A stretch of 64,000 nt of DNA, taken from the NCBI GenBank assembly GCA_009779975.1, contig WRAY01000003.1, positions 1-64,000 on the forward strand. The letters are read 5' to 3'. Of this stretch, positions 14,962-23,433 are shown piece after piece (the stretch's first letter is position 1; each line of letters begins with the position of its first letter). Below the pieces are notes generated by a model. It saw only the letters and a program-made list of their open reading frames with translations, ran no database searches and was not told the DNA's origin. Made by a program: the position numbers and the translations under genes. The stretch is from Bacillota bacterium (GTDB taxonomy: Bacteria; Bacillota; Clostridia; Christensenellales; Pumilibacteraceae).

Positions 14962-17900
14962 ATGAACACAATAATTAAAAATGCAAAAGAGGTTTTTATT
15001 GGGCTAGATATCGGAACTGAGTCTGTTGGGTTTTCGCTAACAGACGAAAACTATCAAGTTCCGCAAATCGGAGGCAAACCTTTAATGGGTGTCAGGCTTT
15101 TTGATGAAGCAAAAACTGCTGCGGAAAGAAGAGTTTTTCGTGCATCAAAGGTGAGGCAAGAACGCACTAAGTTCAGAACAACTCTTTTGCAAGAACTATT
15201 TAATGAAAATATCAATAAAATAGACGAGTTATTTTTTCTGCGCCTAGAAGCCAGCGGTTTTTGGGCAGAAGACAAACTGAAAACTAATGCGGGATTAGAT
15301 TCTTTGGATTCATTGTTTGCAGATAATCTCTATTCAGATATAACTTATTTTTCTGAATTCCCTACAATCTATCACTTGCGTAAATTTTTATGTGAAGGCA
15401 GTAATTGGCAAAATAATATTCCAGACATAAGGCTGGTGTATTTGGCATGTCACCATATCCTCAAAGCAAGAGGACATTTTTTGTATGATGGTGATGTTTC
15501 CGGCAGCGGGTGCGGAAGTAATTTCAGTTATACCGATGAAGGAAAGAGGAAGATAAAATCATTGAAAGAGTTGCTTTTGAATGAAGACGATGAAGAAATT
15601 ACTCCGCTTGATTTAAGTATTGATAACTTTGATAAAATTGAGAGCATCGCCAAAGATGACAAGATAGGAATGGGAAAAAATAAGATGAAAGAAGCATTTT
15701 TTAATGTTGTCTTTGAGAATATTTCAAAAGAAAATAAAACACGCGCAGGGAAAATAACGAGCGCTATTATTGGTGCGAAATTTAAATTGTCAGACATAAT
15801 TAATAATTTAGATGAGGAATCTTTGGATGATGAGATTTCTAAAAGTATTTCTTTTTCCAACAATTGGGAAAATTTAGAACCCAAGATAGCCTCTGAGTTA
15901 GGTGATAAATATATTTTGATTGAATCTTTGAAAAATGTTTATGATTGGTTGATTTTAATGAAATTACTCAAAGGAAAGAAAAGTGTGTCTATTGCGATGG
16001 TTGACAAGTTTGATGAACACAATAAACAGTTACAGCAATTAAAAGCGCTAGTAAAGGAAAAAGCAAAAAATAAATACCAAAAAATATTTCGCTCAATCAA
16101 AGAAACACATAATTACGCAGCGTATATAGGTTCAAATTTGAGTAATGGCAAAACTATCGTCAAAAAATGCACGCGTGACAAATTCTACGATTTTCTTAAA
16201 AAAGAATTGACCGGAATATTGACTGAAGAACTGATTGCATCAATAGAAAGCGGACAGTTTTTGCCGAAACTAAGAACCAAAGATAATGCAACAATTCCGC
16301 ATCAACTGCATAAAGCAGAATTAGTAAACATTTTAGATAATGCTGTAAAATACGGATTAATAAACGAAGATATATCTTCAAAGGTTATTTCTATCATGAC
16401 TTATCGTGTTCCTTATTATGTGGGTCGCACAAATTCATTTTTCAAAGAAAATGCCGCACGCCATGTTTGGATTGAAAAAAAGAAAAATGAAAAAATTCGT
16501 CCATGGAATTATAAAGATGTTATCGACCTTGATAAAAGCGGTGAAAACTTTATAACAAGAATGCTTTCGCAGTGCACATATTTGAAAAATGAAAAAGTGC
16601 TGCCAAAAAGTTCGCTTTTATATTCTGAATTTATGGTATTGAATGAGATTAATAATTTGAGAATTAACGAACAAAGAATTGACTCAAATCTCAAATTAAG
16701 AATATTTAATGAATTGTTTAAAAAAATAAAAAAGGTTTCCGTTAAAGCATTATTAGAATATTTAAATAGCGTTTTGGGATTAAAAAACGCTTTTGGAGAA
16801 TCTCTTGAAAGAGTTGATATTTCCGGTATTGATGTGCAAAAAGACTGGTTAACTCAATCTCTGTCCTCATACCACGAAGCAAAGAAAATATTCGGTGATG
16901 ATATTGAAAAGATTGAAGTTCGAAAAATTATAGAAGATGTTTTAAAGTGGCATGCACTTCATACTGATAAAAACATAGTCAGTAATTCCATCAAAAAAAA
17001 CTATCCTGAGTTGTCGGAAGAAATAGTAAAAAATTTAAAAGGACTTAATCTGTCGTCTAAATTTGGTAGTTTGAGCCAGAAATTTTTGTATGGTTTGAAT
17101 GTAATTTGCTATGATACCGGCTTAGTAACATCAATAATTGATTTGCTGCGAGAAGGCAGTCAAAACCTAATGGAAATTTTGCATGATCCAAAATACAACA
17201 TTCAAGAGGTCTTGCAAAAAGAAAATTACGGTGATGATGTGCAAATCTGTTATGAACAAATTAGGTCGAGTTATGCAAGTCCAAGTGTTAAGCGTGCCGT
17301 TTGGCAGGCTATGCTTGTTGTTGATGAATTGACTGAACTTATTGAAAGAAAACCCAATAAGATTTTTATTGAGGTTATAAGAAGCGGAAAAGCAGAAAAA
17401 AAGAGAACTAAATCAAGAAAAGACGCATTGAAAGAAATAATCAAAGATAAAGAAATATTGAAAGAACTGGAAAATGCATCCGATGACAATTTGCGTGGTG
17501 AGAAATTATATCTTTATTTTTTGCAAAACGGAAAGTGTGCATATAGCGGCGAGAGTATTAATATATCCGACATGAAAGATTATGATGTCGACCATATAAT
17601 TCCTCAAGCACTCAAAAAAGATGACAGCATATCAAACAAAGTTCTTGCGAAGAAAGTTTTGAATGGATTAAAAGATAAAAATTATCCGCTAAATAAAACA
17701 TCTGCAATTTGGAATAATAGTTCAAAATTAATCAAAATGTGGGACTCATGGGAGAAGTGCGGACTAATCTCAAATGAAAAACTTCAAAAACTGAAAAGAA
17801 CGGCTCCTCTTGGTGGTAAGGAGTTGGAAGGATTCATAGCCCGTCAATTAGTAGCAACGAGTCAATCAGCAACAGTTGCCGCAGATCTATTCAAGCACAA

Positions 17901-19305
17901 ATACTTGGATACAGAAATAGTTTATTCAAAAGCAGAGAATGTATCGGACTTTCGCAAAAAGTTTGACCTTTTAAAATGTCGGGAAATCAATGATCTCCAT
18001 CATGCTCATGATGCTTATTTGAATATCGTTGTGGGAAATACATTCAAAACTAAATTTGCTTTTTGGAAAGAAAAACATGAAAAAACAGGTGAACAAAAAA
18101 ATTGGTCTCAAAGTCGTATTTTTGAACATGATGTTGAAGGTGCGTGGAAAAAACCTACTAAAGTGAAAAATGAAAATTTTGAAGATGTTTTTAAAAGAGA
18201 CGGAACGCTCGCAACTGTTGATAAAATATTGAAACTGATGTATTTGTCGATAAGTAAAAAAACATTAGAAAATAAAGGTTCTTTTTATAAACAAACTGTT
18301 TTTTCTGCAAGAGCAAAACAAAAAGAAATTAAAGACGGCAGAAAAAATAAAGATAGTTTGAATGAAGAGTCAAAACTAATTCCTCGAAAAGGAGATCATC
18401 ATATTTTAAATGACACTTCAAAATACGGCGGGTATTCCGGACTTCGTCCCGCTTATTTTTTGATTGTTGAATATAAAGACAAAAAGGGAGAAACACAGCG
18501 TGAATTCATATCAGTTAGTTTGCTTGATAAAAAACGCTGGGAAAAATTAAACGAACAAGAAAAACTTACTGAACTGGCTGATAAATTTAAAATAACAGAC
18601 AAAAAAGGTAATGTCTTTATTCCTGATGTTAAAATCGTTGTTCCTAAAATATTGATAAGAACTCTTTTTGAAATCGGAACAATGCATTGTCGCTTGGCTG
18701 GTTGGAATGGTTCAGTTGTGAAGTTTCATAATGCAAAACAACTTTTTATCGATAAAGAAAGTTTAAAATATGTTCGATTGATATCAAAATATAATCAAAT
18801 GATAAAAGATAAAAAGATTAAAGCAGATGACTATGCCGGCAAAACTGAAATTGAAATTGCCGGAAAAAAGAAAGAACATACTGAAATTCAAAAACTAACA
18901 AAAAATGATAATGAAAAACTTTGGGATGCTCTTTTATCTAAGATTAATGATTTATACGGAAATAGCATGAGTATACTTATTGGCAAAAATCTTGGATTGC
19001 CAGATGTTTATAAAAAGATTTTTCAATGCAGTGAAAAATTTAGTAAGTTATCAATCGAAAAACAGATAACCGTCTTGACCTCTTTAATCATCGGTCTTAG
19101 TTGTAATGCTAATTCATTTGCGATGAAAGAATTAGGATTAGGTGACACAGGAATAATTCAGCCTAGTGTAAAAATTAAGTATCCGCTTATTTTAATTAAT
19201 CAGTCTGTCACAGGAATCAAAGAAAATCGTGTTGTTATAAGTAAACTAGATGAAGACGGTAACATAGCATATCCGCCTGTTGTTCAAAAGAAAAAGGAGG
19301 ATTAG
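14962..19305 (+). CDS. cas9: CRISPR-associated endonuclease Cas9 (type II-A)
   Basis: An RNA-guided DNA endonuclease of 1447 aa, larger than the 1368-aa S. pyogenes enzyme. RuvC-I is FIGLDIGTESVG with catalytic D16. The arginine-rich bridge helix is about residues 50-80 (AERRVFRASKVRQERTKFR). RuvC-II is IFIEVIRSG with E804. The HNH domain is YDVDHIIPQALKKDDSISNKV with H878 and the conserved Asn. RuvC-III is REINDLHHAHDAYLN with H1016 and D1017. All catalytic residues are present, so it should be active. The C-terminal PAM-interacting part (from about 1150) is not assignable by eye and the PAM is unknown. The SD GAGGAGG is about 13 nt from the ATG, longer than optimal. cas1 starts 3 nt after its stop. 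Confidence 0.98.
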   Translation: MNTIIKNAKEVFIGLDIGTESVGFSLTDENYQVPQIGGKPLMGVRLFDEAKTAAERRVFRASKVRQERTKFRTTLLQELFNENINKIDELFFLRLEASGFWAEDKLKTNAGLDSLDSLFADNLYSDITYFSEFPTIYHLRKFLCEGSNWQNNIPDIRLVYLACHHILKARGHFLYDGDVSGSGCGSNFSYTDEGKRKIKSLKELLLNEDDEEITPLDLSIDNFDKIESIAKDDKIGMGKNKMKEAFFNVVFENISKENKTRAGKITSAIIGAKFKLSDIINNLDEESLDDEISKSISFSNNWENLEPKIASELGDKYILIESLKNVYDWLILMKLLKGKKSVSIAMVDKFDEHNKQLQQLKALVKEKAKNKYQKIFRSIKETHNYAAYIGSNLSNGKTIVKKCTRDKFYDFLKKELTGILTEELIASIESGQFLPKLRTKDNATIPHQLHKAELVNILDNAVKYGLINEDISSKVISIMTYRVPYYVGRTNSFFKENAARHVWIEKKKNEKIRPWNYKDVIDLDKSGENFITRMLSQCTYLKNEKVLPKSSLLYSEFMVLNEINNLRINEQRIDSNLKLRIFNELFKKIKKVSVKALLEYLNSVLGLKNAFGESLERVDISGIDVQKDWLTQSLSSYHEAKKIFGDDIEKIEVRKIIEDVLKWHALHTDKNIVSNSIKKNYPELSEEIVKNLKGLNLSSKFGSLSQKFLYGLNVICYDTGLVTSIIDLLREGSQNLMEILHDPKYNIQEVLQKENYGDDVQICYEQIRSSYASPSVKRAVWQAMLVVDELTELIERKPNKIFIEVIRSGKAEKKRTKSRKDALKEIIKDKEILKELENASDDNLRGEKLYLYFLQNGKCAYSGESINISDMKDYDVDHIIPQALKKDDSISNKVLAKKVLNGLKDKNYPLNKTSAIWNNSSKLIKMWDSWEKCGLISNEKLQKLKRTAPLGGKELEGFIARQLVATSQSATVAADLFKHKYLDTEIVYSKAENVSDFRKKFDLLKCREINDLHHAHDAYLNIVVGNTFKTKFAFWKEKHEKTGEQKNWSQSRIFEHDVEGAWKKPTKVKNENFEDVFKRDGTLATVDKILKLMYLSISKKTLENKGSFYKQTVFSARAKQKEIKDGRKNKDSLNEESKLIPRKGDHHILNDTSKYGGYSGLRPAYFLIVEYKDKKGETQREFISVSLLDKKRWEKLNEQEKLTELADKFKITDKKGNVFIPDVKIVVPKILIRTLFEIGTMHCRLAGWNGSVVKFHNAKQLFIDKESLKYVRLISKYNQMIKDKKIKADDYAGKTEIEIAGKKKEHTEIQKLTKNDNEKLWDALLSKINDLYGNSMSILIGKNLGLPDVYKKIFQCSEKFSKLSIEKQITVLTSLIIGLSCNANSFAMKELGLGDTGIIQPSVKIKYPLILINQSVTGIKENRVVISKLDEDGNIAYPPVVQKKKED

Positions 19306-19308
19306 TCT

Positions 19309-20187
19309 TTGAGTTTTCGCACTGTTGTCATAAAAAACCGCGCCAAAATAGAAACTCGACTTGGTTGGCTCGTTATTCGCGGTGAGGAAGAAAAATTAGT
19401 TCATATAAGTGAAATCGGAACGCTTATTATTGAATCCTGTGCATCAGTTATCACAGCGCAATCTTTGTGTGAACTTGCAAAAAATAAAACTAATGTTATT
19501 TTTTGTGATGAAAAACATTTGCCTTACGGACAGATCTCAATGCTATACGGTAATCATTTGACAAGCGGACAAGTCAAAAGGCAGGCCCGCTGGTCTGATA
19601 AGATGAAAGATAAGGCATGGAAAGAGATTGTGAGGCAAAAAATACTTTGGCAAATGCATGTTTTGCAAAAGCATGGAAAAGACGAGGCGGCATGGCTGCT
19701 TCTTGACTACATTAATAATGTTGAAGATGGAGATGTAACCAATAGAGAAGGACATGCTGCAAAAGTTTATTTTAATGCGTTATTTGGACAAGACTTTGGG
19801 CGGCGTGATGATAATGAATTTAATAGTGCTCTCAACTATGGATATGCAATATTGCTCTCATCTGTAGCACGTGAAATTGTTGCAGCAGGCTACATAACAC
19901 AACTGGGTATTCATCATATCAATGAATACAATTTATACAATCTTGCCAGCGATATTATGGAGGTGTTTAGACCGCTTGTTGATGCATATGTTTTGTCTAT
20001 TGATGATTTTGTCAATTTCAAAAGCAAAGTTACAGCAGTTCTTTCATCAAAGGTTGTAATATCTGATAAGGAACATTTTTTGGATAATGCAATTCGTATC
20101 TACACAAGAGGTGTTTTAAGATTTATGGAAGGCGAGAGTGAAATGCCAAAAATAGAAAAATTTATTGACATTCTTTCAAATTCATAA
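19309..20187 (+). CDS. cas1: CRISPR integrase Cas1 (type II)
   Basis: Cas1 is the metal-dependent integrase that inserts new spacers with Cas2. The 292-aa protein starts at a TTG set by AAAGGAGG eight bases upstream. Likely catalytic residues are E147 (NREGHAAKVYF), H203 (GIHHINEYN) and E218 (ASDIMEVFRPLVD), at almost the same positions as in S. pyogenes Cas1 (149, 205, 220). The sequence FCDEKHLPYGQ and the Arg/Lys-rich ARWSDKMKDKAWKEIVRQK segment are typical of the type II family. It follows cas9 by 3 nt. Confidence 0.97.
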   Translation: MSFRTVVIKNRAKIETRLGWLVIRGEEEKLVHISEIGTLIIESCASVITAQSLCELAKNKTNVIFCDEKHLPYGQISMLYGNHLTSGQVKRQARWSDKMKDKAWKEIVRQKILWQMHVLQKHGKDEAAWLLLDYINNVEDGDVTNREGHAAKVYFNALFGQDFGRRDDNEFNSALNYGYAILLSSVAREIVAAGYITQLGIHHINEYNLYNLASDIMEVFRPLVDAYVLSIDDFVNFKSKVTAVLSSKVVISDKEHFLDNAIRIYTRGVLRFMEGESEMPKIEKFIDILSNS

Positions 20188-20222
20188 AAATTTTCTATAT
20201 TTTATAATCTATGGAGGAGGAT

Positions 20223-20546
20223 ATGAGTTATAGATATATGAGATTAATGGTATTTTTTGATTTGCCTACACTGACGGTTGCAGATGGGCAAAATTATAGA
20301 CGATTTCACAAATTTTTGATTAAAAATGGTTTTATAATGACACAGTATTCTGTGTATTCTAAACTGGTACTTAATGCTACACAAGCAAAAACAGTTAGGG
20401 ATTTGCTTGTAAAAAATGTGCCGGAAAAAGGACTTGTTCAGTGTTTGCAAATCACTGAGCGTCAATTTGCGTCAATTGAATATTTGGCTGGAAAAAGTCA
20501 GTCTAGAATTATCGATACTGATGAAAGGTGGGTGGAAATAGAATGA
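20223..20546 (+). CDS. cas2: CRISPR-associated protein Cas2
   Basis: The small dimeric adaptor that bridges two Cas1 dimers. The ATG at 20223 is chosen because the SD-like GGAGGAGG (20213-20220) lies just upstream; an in-frame ATG at 20211 would put the SD inside the gene. This gives 107 aa. The motif YRYMRLMVFFDLPTLT holds the conserved N-terminal strand with Asp, followed by FIMTQYSVYSKLV and QCLQITERQF. The TGA stop overlaps the csn2 start codon as ATGA. Confidence 0.96.
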   Translation: MSYRYMRLMVFFDLPTLTVADGQNYRRFHKFLIKNGFIMTQYSVYSKLVLNATQAKTVRDLLVKNVPEKGLVQCLQITERQFASIEYLAGKSQSRIIDTDERWVEIE

Positions 20547-21244
20547 TGATATTCAAAAATAAAGAATGGGAAAATTTTTTTGAACTTGATGTGCAAAAAA
20601 TAAATATTTTGGCTGTTGAAGATAAAACAATTCTATGGGAATATTGCATAGAATTAATAAAGCAATCCAAGGGTGAGGCTGGAAATTTTTGTTTGCTTAA
20701 AAACTTTGAAGAACAGTCTATCGCTAAACTTTGTTGCGTTGAAACTGATATTTTTGGATTGAATTTGAATTCAAAAAAGATGCAAATGGCATTAATAAAA
20801 AAATGTGTAGAATTATCAACAAACCCTGAATTTGAAGAAAGACTAAGAAATATTTCTTGTGAATTGTATGATTTTTGTATGAGTGTTTGTCAAGATGTTG
20901 GATACTCAATAGAGATTGAGGAAGATATAGATGTATCAGGTTTGTTTAAATTGTTTTCACTTTCTTTAAAGGATTCTTTTAATTCACTTTTAGAAAAATT
21001 GATAGAATATGTTAATATAACATCTGAATTTCTCAAAATCAATATATATGTCTTTTTGTTTTTGTCAAAACTTTTATCTTCTGTAGAATTAAATAAATTT
21101 TTTGAGCATTGCAAATATCAAGGATTAAATTTAATTTTGATTGAGGAAGCGTTTCCAAATTTTTTAGAAAATAATACATTTGAGTATCAGTCATTAATTA
21201 TTGATAGTGATGGCTTTGAAATTATAAAAAATTGCTCAAAATAG
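20543..21244 (+). CDS. csn2: Adaptation protein Csn2 (type II-A)
   Basis: Csn2 is the DNA-end-binding ring protein of type II-A systems, needed for spacer acquisition with Cas1-Cas2 and Cas9. The 233-aa product starts at the ATG overlapping the cas2 stop. It resembles S. pyogenes Csn2 in the order INILAVEDKTILWEYCIELI, VETDIFGLNLNSKKMQMALIKK (compare TDILGFDVNS) and, near the C terminus, FLFLSKLLSSVELNKFFEHCKYQGLNLILIEEAFP. Similarity is modest, but length, position and order make the assignment firm. It places the locus in subtype II-A. The array promoter starts at the first base after its stop. Confidence 0.88.
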   Translation: MMIFKNKEWENFFELDVQKINILAVEDKTILWEYCIELIKQSKGEAGNFCLLKNFEEQSIAKLCCVETDIFGLNLNSKKMQMALIKKCVELSTNPEFEERLRNISCELYDFCMSVCQDVGYSIEIEEDIDVSGLFKLFSLSLKDSFNSLLEKLIEYVNITSEFLKINIYVFLFLSKLLSSVELNKFFEHCKYQGLNLILIEEAFPNFLENNTFEYQSLIIDSDGFEIIKNCSK

Positions 21245-21273
21245 TTGACATAATAATCAAAAATTGTTATAAT
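21245..21273 (+). promoter_or_regulatory. Consensus promoter of the CRISPR array
   Basis: TTGACA (21245-21250), exactly 17 nt, then TATAAT (21268-21273), a perfect sigma-A consensus. It begins directly after the csn2 stop codon. Predicted start is about 21280, leaving a leader of about 44 nt before the first repeat. The direction matches the crRNA polarity needed for pairing with the tracrRNA. Confidence 0.9.
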
Positions 21274-21323
21274 AAAAATATAGAATTGCCTTGCAGTAAG
21301 CATGAATATTTTTAAACTTTGAA

Positions 21324-22547
21324 GTTTGAGAGTAGTGTAATTCTAAAGCCCTCCAAAACTTACATATACCATCACATACACACTCAACGGTTTGAGAGTA
21401 GTGTAATTCTAAAGCCCTCCAAAACTTTACTATTGAAACAGCAACATTCACGCTTGTTTGAGAGTAGTGTAATTCTAAAGCCCTCCAAAACAGGGCATGA
21501 ACTGTTTAATCCTTACTACCTGTTTGAGAGTAGTGTAATTCTAAAGCCCTCCAAAACTTCCATTTTTGTTTTATAAACTCCTCAATCGTTTGAGAGTAGT
21601 GTAATTCTAAAGCCCTCCAAAACAAACACATATACACTCAAGAACACTATGAGGTTTGAGAGTAGTGTAATTCTAAAGCCCTCCAAAACAATATTAATAG
21701 TGACACATCAGTAATACTAGTTTGAGAGTAGTGTAATTCTAAAGCCCTCCAAAACCTGTGCTGTGTGCTTTCACGGTATCATAGAGTTTGAGAGTAGTGT
21801 AATTCTAAAGCCCTCCAAAACAGAAGAAAAGCGCTCACTAGATGTCCACACGTTTGAGAGTAGTGTAATTCTAAAGCCCTCCAAAACACGATATTAAGGA
21901 CGGAACAGATGGTGTTCGTTTGAGAGTAGTGTAATTCTAAAGCCCTCCAAAACACGGAAGTAACTTTGCGAGAATACTTGTCAGTTTGAGAGTAGTGTAA
22001 TTCTAAAGCCCTCCAAAACATTCAACAAGAAGGTGACTCTGACCCTCATGTTTGAGAGTAGTGTAATTCTAAAGCCCTCCAAAACGCTGGAATAAATCCA
22101 AATGTCCTCTCTTCAGTTTGAGAGTAGTGTAATTCTAAAGCCCTCCAAAACACGGTCGCTTGCCAGATAAACCGGAAAGTAGTTTGAGAGTAGTGTAATT
22201 CTAAAGCCCTCCAAAACGTTATTATGGTATTCCCAACATTAATGCAAGTTTGAGAGTAGTGTAATTCTAAAGCCCTCCAAAACTTAGATAATGCGACACC
22301 ATCAGCAGAAGCAGTTTGAGAGTAGTGTAATTCTAAAGCCCTCCAAAACAATGACATAGGTCAAACGGATACTCGTTCTGTTTGAGAGTAGTGTAATTCT
22401 AAAGCCCTCCAAAACTAGTTTTAGATAAGCACCTGTATTTTGACGGTTTGAGAGTAGTGTAATTCTAAAGCCCTCCAAAACAATTGGTTGTAAGAGCAAT
22501 AAAAATCACCGGTTTGAGAGTAGTGTAATTCTAAAGTCCTCCAAAAC
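21324..22547 (+). CRISPR. Type II-A CRISPR array, 19 repeats and 18 spacers
   Basis: Repeats of 36 bp begin GTTTGAGAGTAGTGTAATTC and end AAAGCCCTCCAAAAC. Spacers are uniformly 30 bp, giving a strict 66-bp period: repeats start at 21324, 21390, 21456 and so on to 22512. All repeats look identical except the last (22512-22547), which has T for C (AAAGTCCTCC). That is typical of the old, leader-distal end, so the leader is on the csn2 side. The 18 spacers are all different and none obviously matches this window. Several are not AT-biased like the host (for example the spacers at 21822, 22020 and 22152), which suits phage or plasmid origin, but targets cannot be determined here. Confidence 0.99.
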
Positions 22548-22576
22548 TACTTTCTATTATATTATAGCAAAGTTAT

Positions 22577-22591
22577 GTTTGAGAGGTGTCG
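22577..22591 (+). repeat. Degenerate CRISPR repeat stub
   Basis: GTTTGAGAG followed by GTGT reproduces the start of the repeat with two bases missing. It begins 29 nt after the last repeat, almost exactly where a 20th repeat would start. It looks like a decayed terminal repeat. Confidence 0.5.
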
Positions 22592-23039
22592 CCTTGATAT
22601 CCTTCCCATACATGCCATGCGCATGCAACAGCAACAGCACTCCCGCCGCCTTGTATTATTTTCTCGAACTCAGCATTTTTAGCACAAAGAAGGTAAAACA
22701 TAAATTGTTTTAGGCGGATACTTTTTAAACAGAGCCTTTCTTTTCTTTCTTTCAAGAAATTGAACTTTAAGAAATATGCAAACCTTTGTTAAACATAATA
22801 GTTCACCATGAAATTGTGAGAACAACGGAATTTGTTTTTCTCACTTTTATTTATGTGAAATTAGCCGTAGATATATATAGATATTAAAATTTAAAGTTTG
22901 AGCACTTTCATTGCTAAGAGTTTATTTAGGGTTGTTAAATTGTGGACAAAAAATTACTTTTTAAATTTATTTTAATTTCAATATCGACAAATATCGACAA
23001 ACAAAGACAAAAACAACGAAAAAAATTAAAAAAAATCTC
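22592..23039. other. Non-coding region downstream of the CRISPR array
   Basis: No convincing gene. A weak hairpin GTGAGAA / TTCTCAC followed by TTTTAT (22816-22850) could end the pre-crRNA transcript. A 60-codon minus-strand open frame (22573-22755) lacks an ATG and an SD and overlaps the repeat stub. Confidence 0.4.
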
Positions 23040-23227
23040 TTGAAAATATTTTGAAATAATGATATGATATAATTAAATTATATCAAAAATATTATACATT
23101 TACTTAAAATATTCTATTTACTAAACATCAAATATACGACAAAAAAGACAAGGTTCTGCTTGTGTATGACTGACTGTTTCTAAAAACCTTGCTAATTTTT
23201 TATGCAGGTTTTTTTGTTTTGATGATA
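23040..23227 (+). ncRNA. Possible small RNA or remnant transcript unit
   Basis: A promoter-like TTGAAA (23040-23045), 17 nt, TATGAT (23063-23068) precedes a 19-bp palindrome GATATAATTAAATTATATC. About 110 nt further, the terminator-like hairpin AAAAACCTTGC / GCAGGTTTTTTT (23193-23227) closes the unit. There is no ORF with an SD inside. The function is unknown, and it could be an untranslated remnant. Confidence 0.35.
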
Positions 23228-23275
23228 AAGAAATGTAATTGATAAAAAATCTTAAGATGAGGAGGTATTTGCCTA

Positions 23276-23317
23276 TTGAGTAAAAATGTAAAAAAAGCAG
23301 CCCTCGGTAGTCTATAA
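23276..23317 (+). CDS. Possible 13-codon leader peptide or gene stub
   Basis: A strong SD (GAGGAGGT, about 23258-23265) lies 10-11 nt before a TTG that opens MSKNVKKAALGSL and then stops. It could be a leader peptide for the solute-binding protein gene, or the 5' remnant of a lost gene. Confidence 0.25.
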   Translation: MSKNVKKAALGSL

Positions 23318-23368
23318 TATAGATTGATTATGTCTAGCGTTGTTATGAACTGCTTCTTAGTCACTAAT

Positions 23369-23401
23369 GATTGCAATTAAATTTTTTTAATAATTGCAAT
23401 C
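23369..23401. promoter_or_regulatory. Inverted repeat before the solute-binding protein gene
   Basis: Perfect 11-bp arms GATTGCAATTA and TAATTGCAATC around a T-rich loop, ending 22 nt before the SD of the next gene. It could be an operator or an mRNA hairpin. Confidence 0.5.
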
Positions 23402-23433
23402 AACAGAAAAACTTTAAGTTTTTGGAGGAAAAA

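Noticed and set aside
14951..14965. Mini-frame TTG-CAA-GCA-AAA-TGA overlapping the cas9 start as a possible leader peptide
   Set aside because: The SD would be only 2 nt from its TTG, too close for initiation; the sequence is better explained by the tracrRNA promoter.
21319..22499. Long repeated open frames across the CRISPR array (FESSVILKPSKT and FWRALELHYSQT repeats)
   Set aside because: They are translations of the 36-bp repeat at a 66-bp period (22 codons) and have no SD; they are the CRISPR array, not protein genes.
22573..22755. Minus-strand 60-codon frame containing a GG motif, reminiscent of a bacteriocin precursor with a double-glycine leader
   Set aside because: It starts at a TTG without an SD, overlaps the CRISPR repeat stub, and has no transporter or immunity gene nearby.
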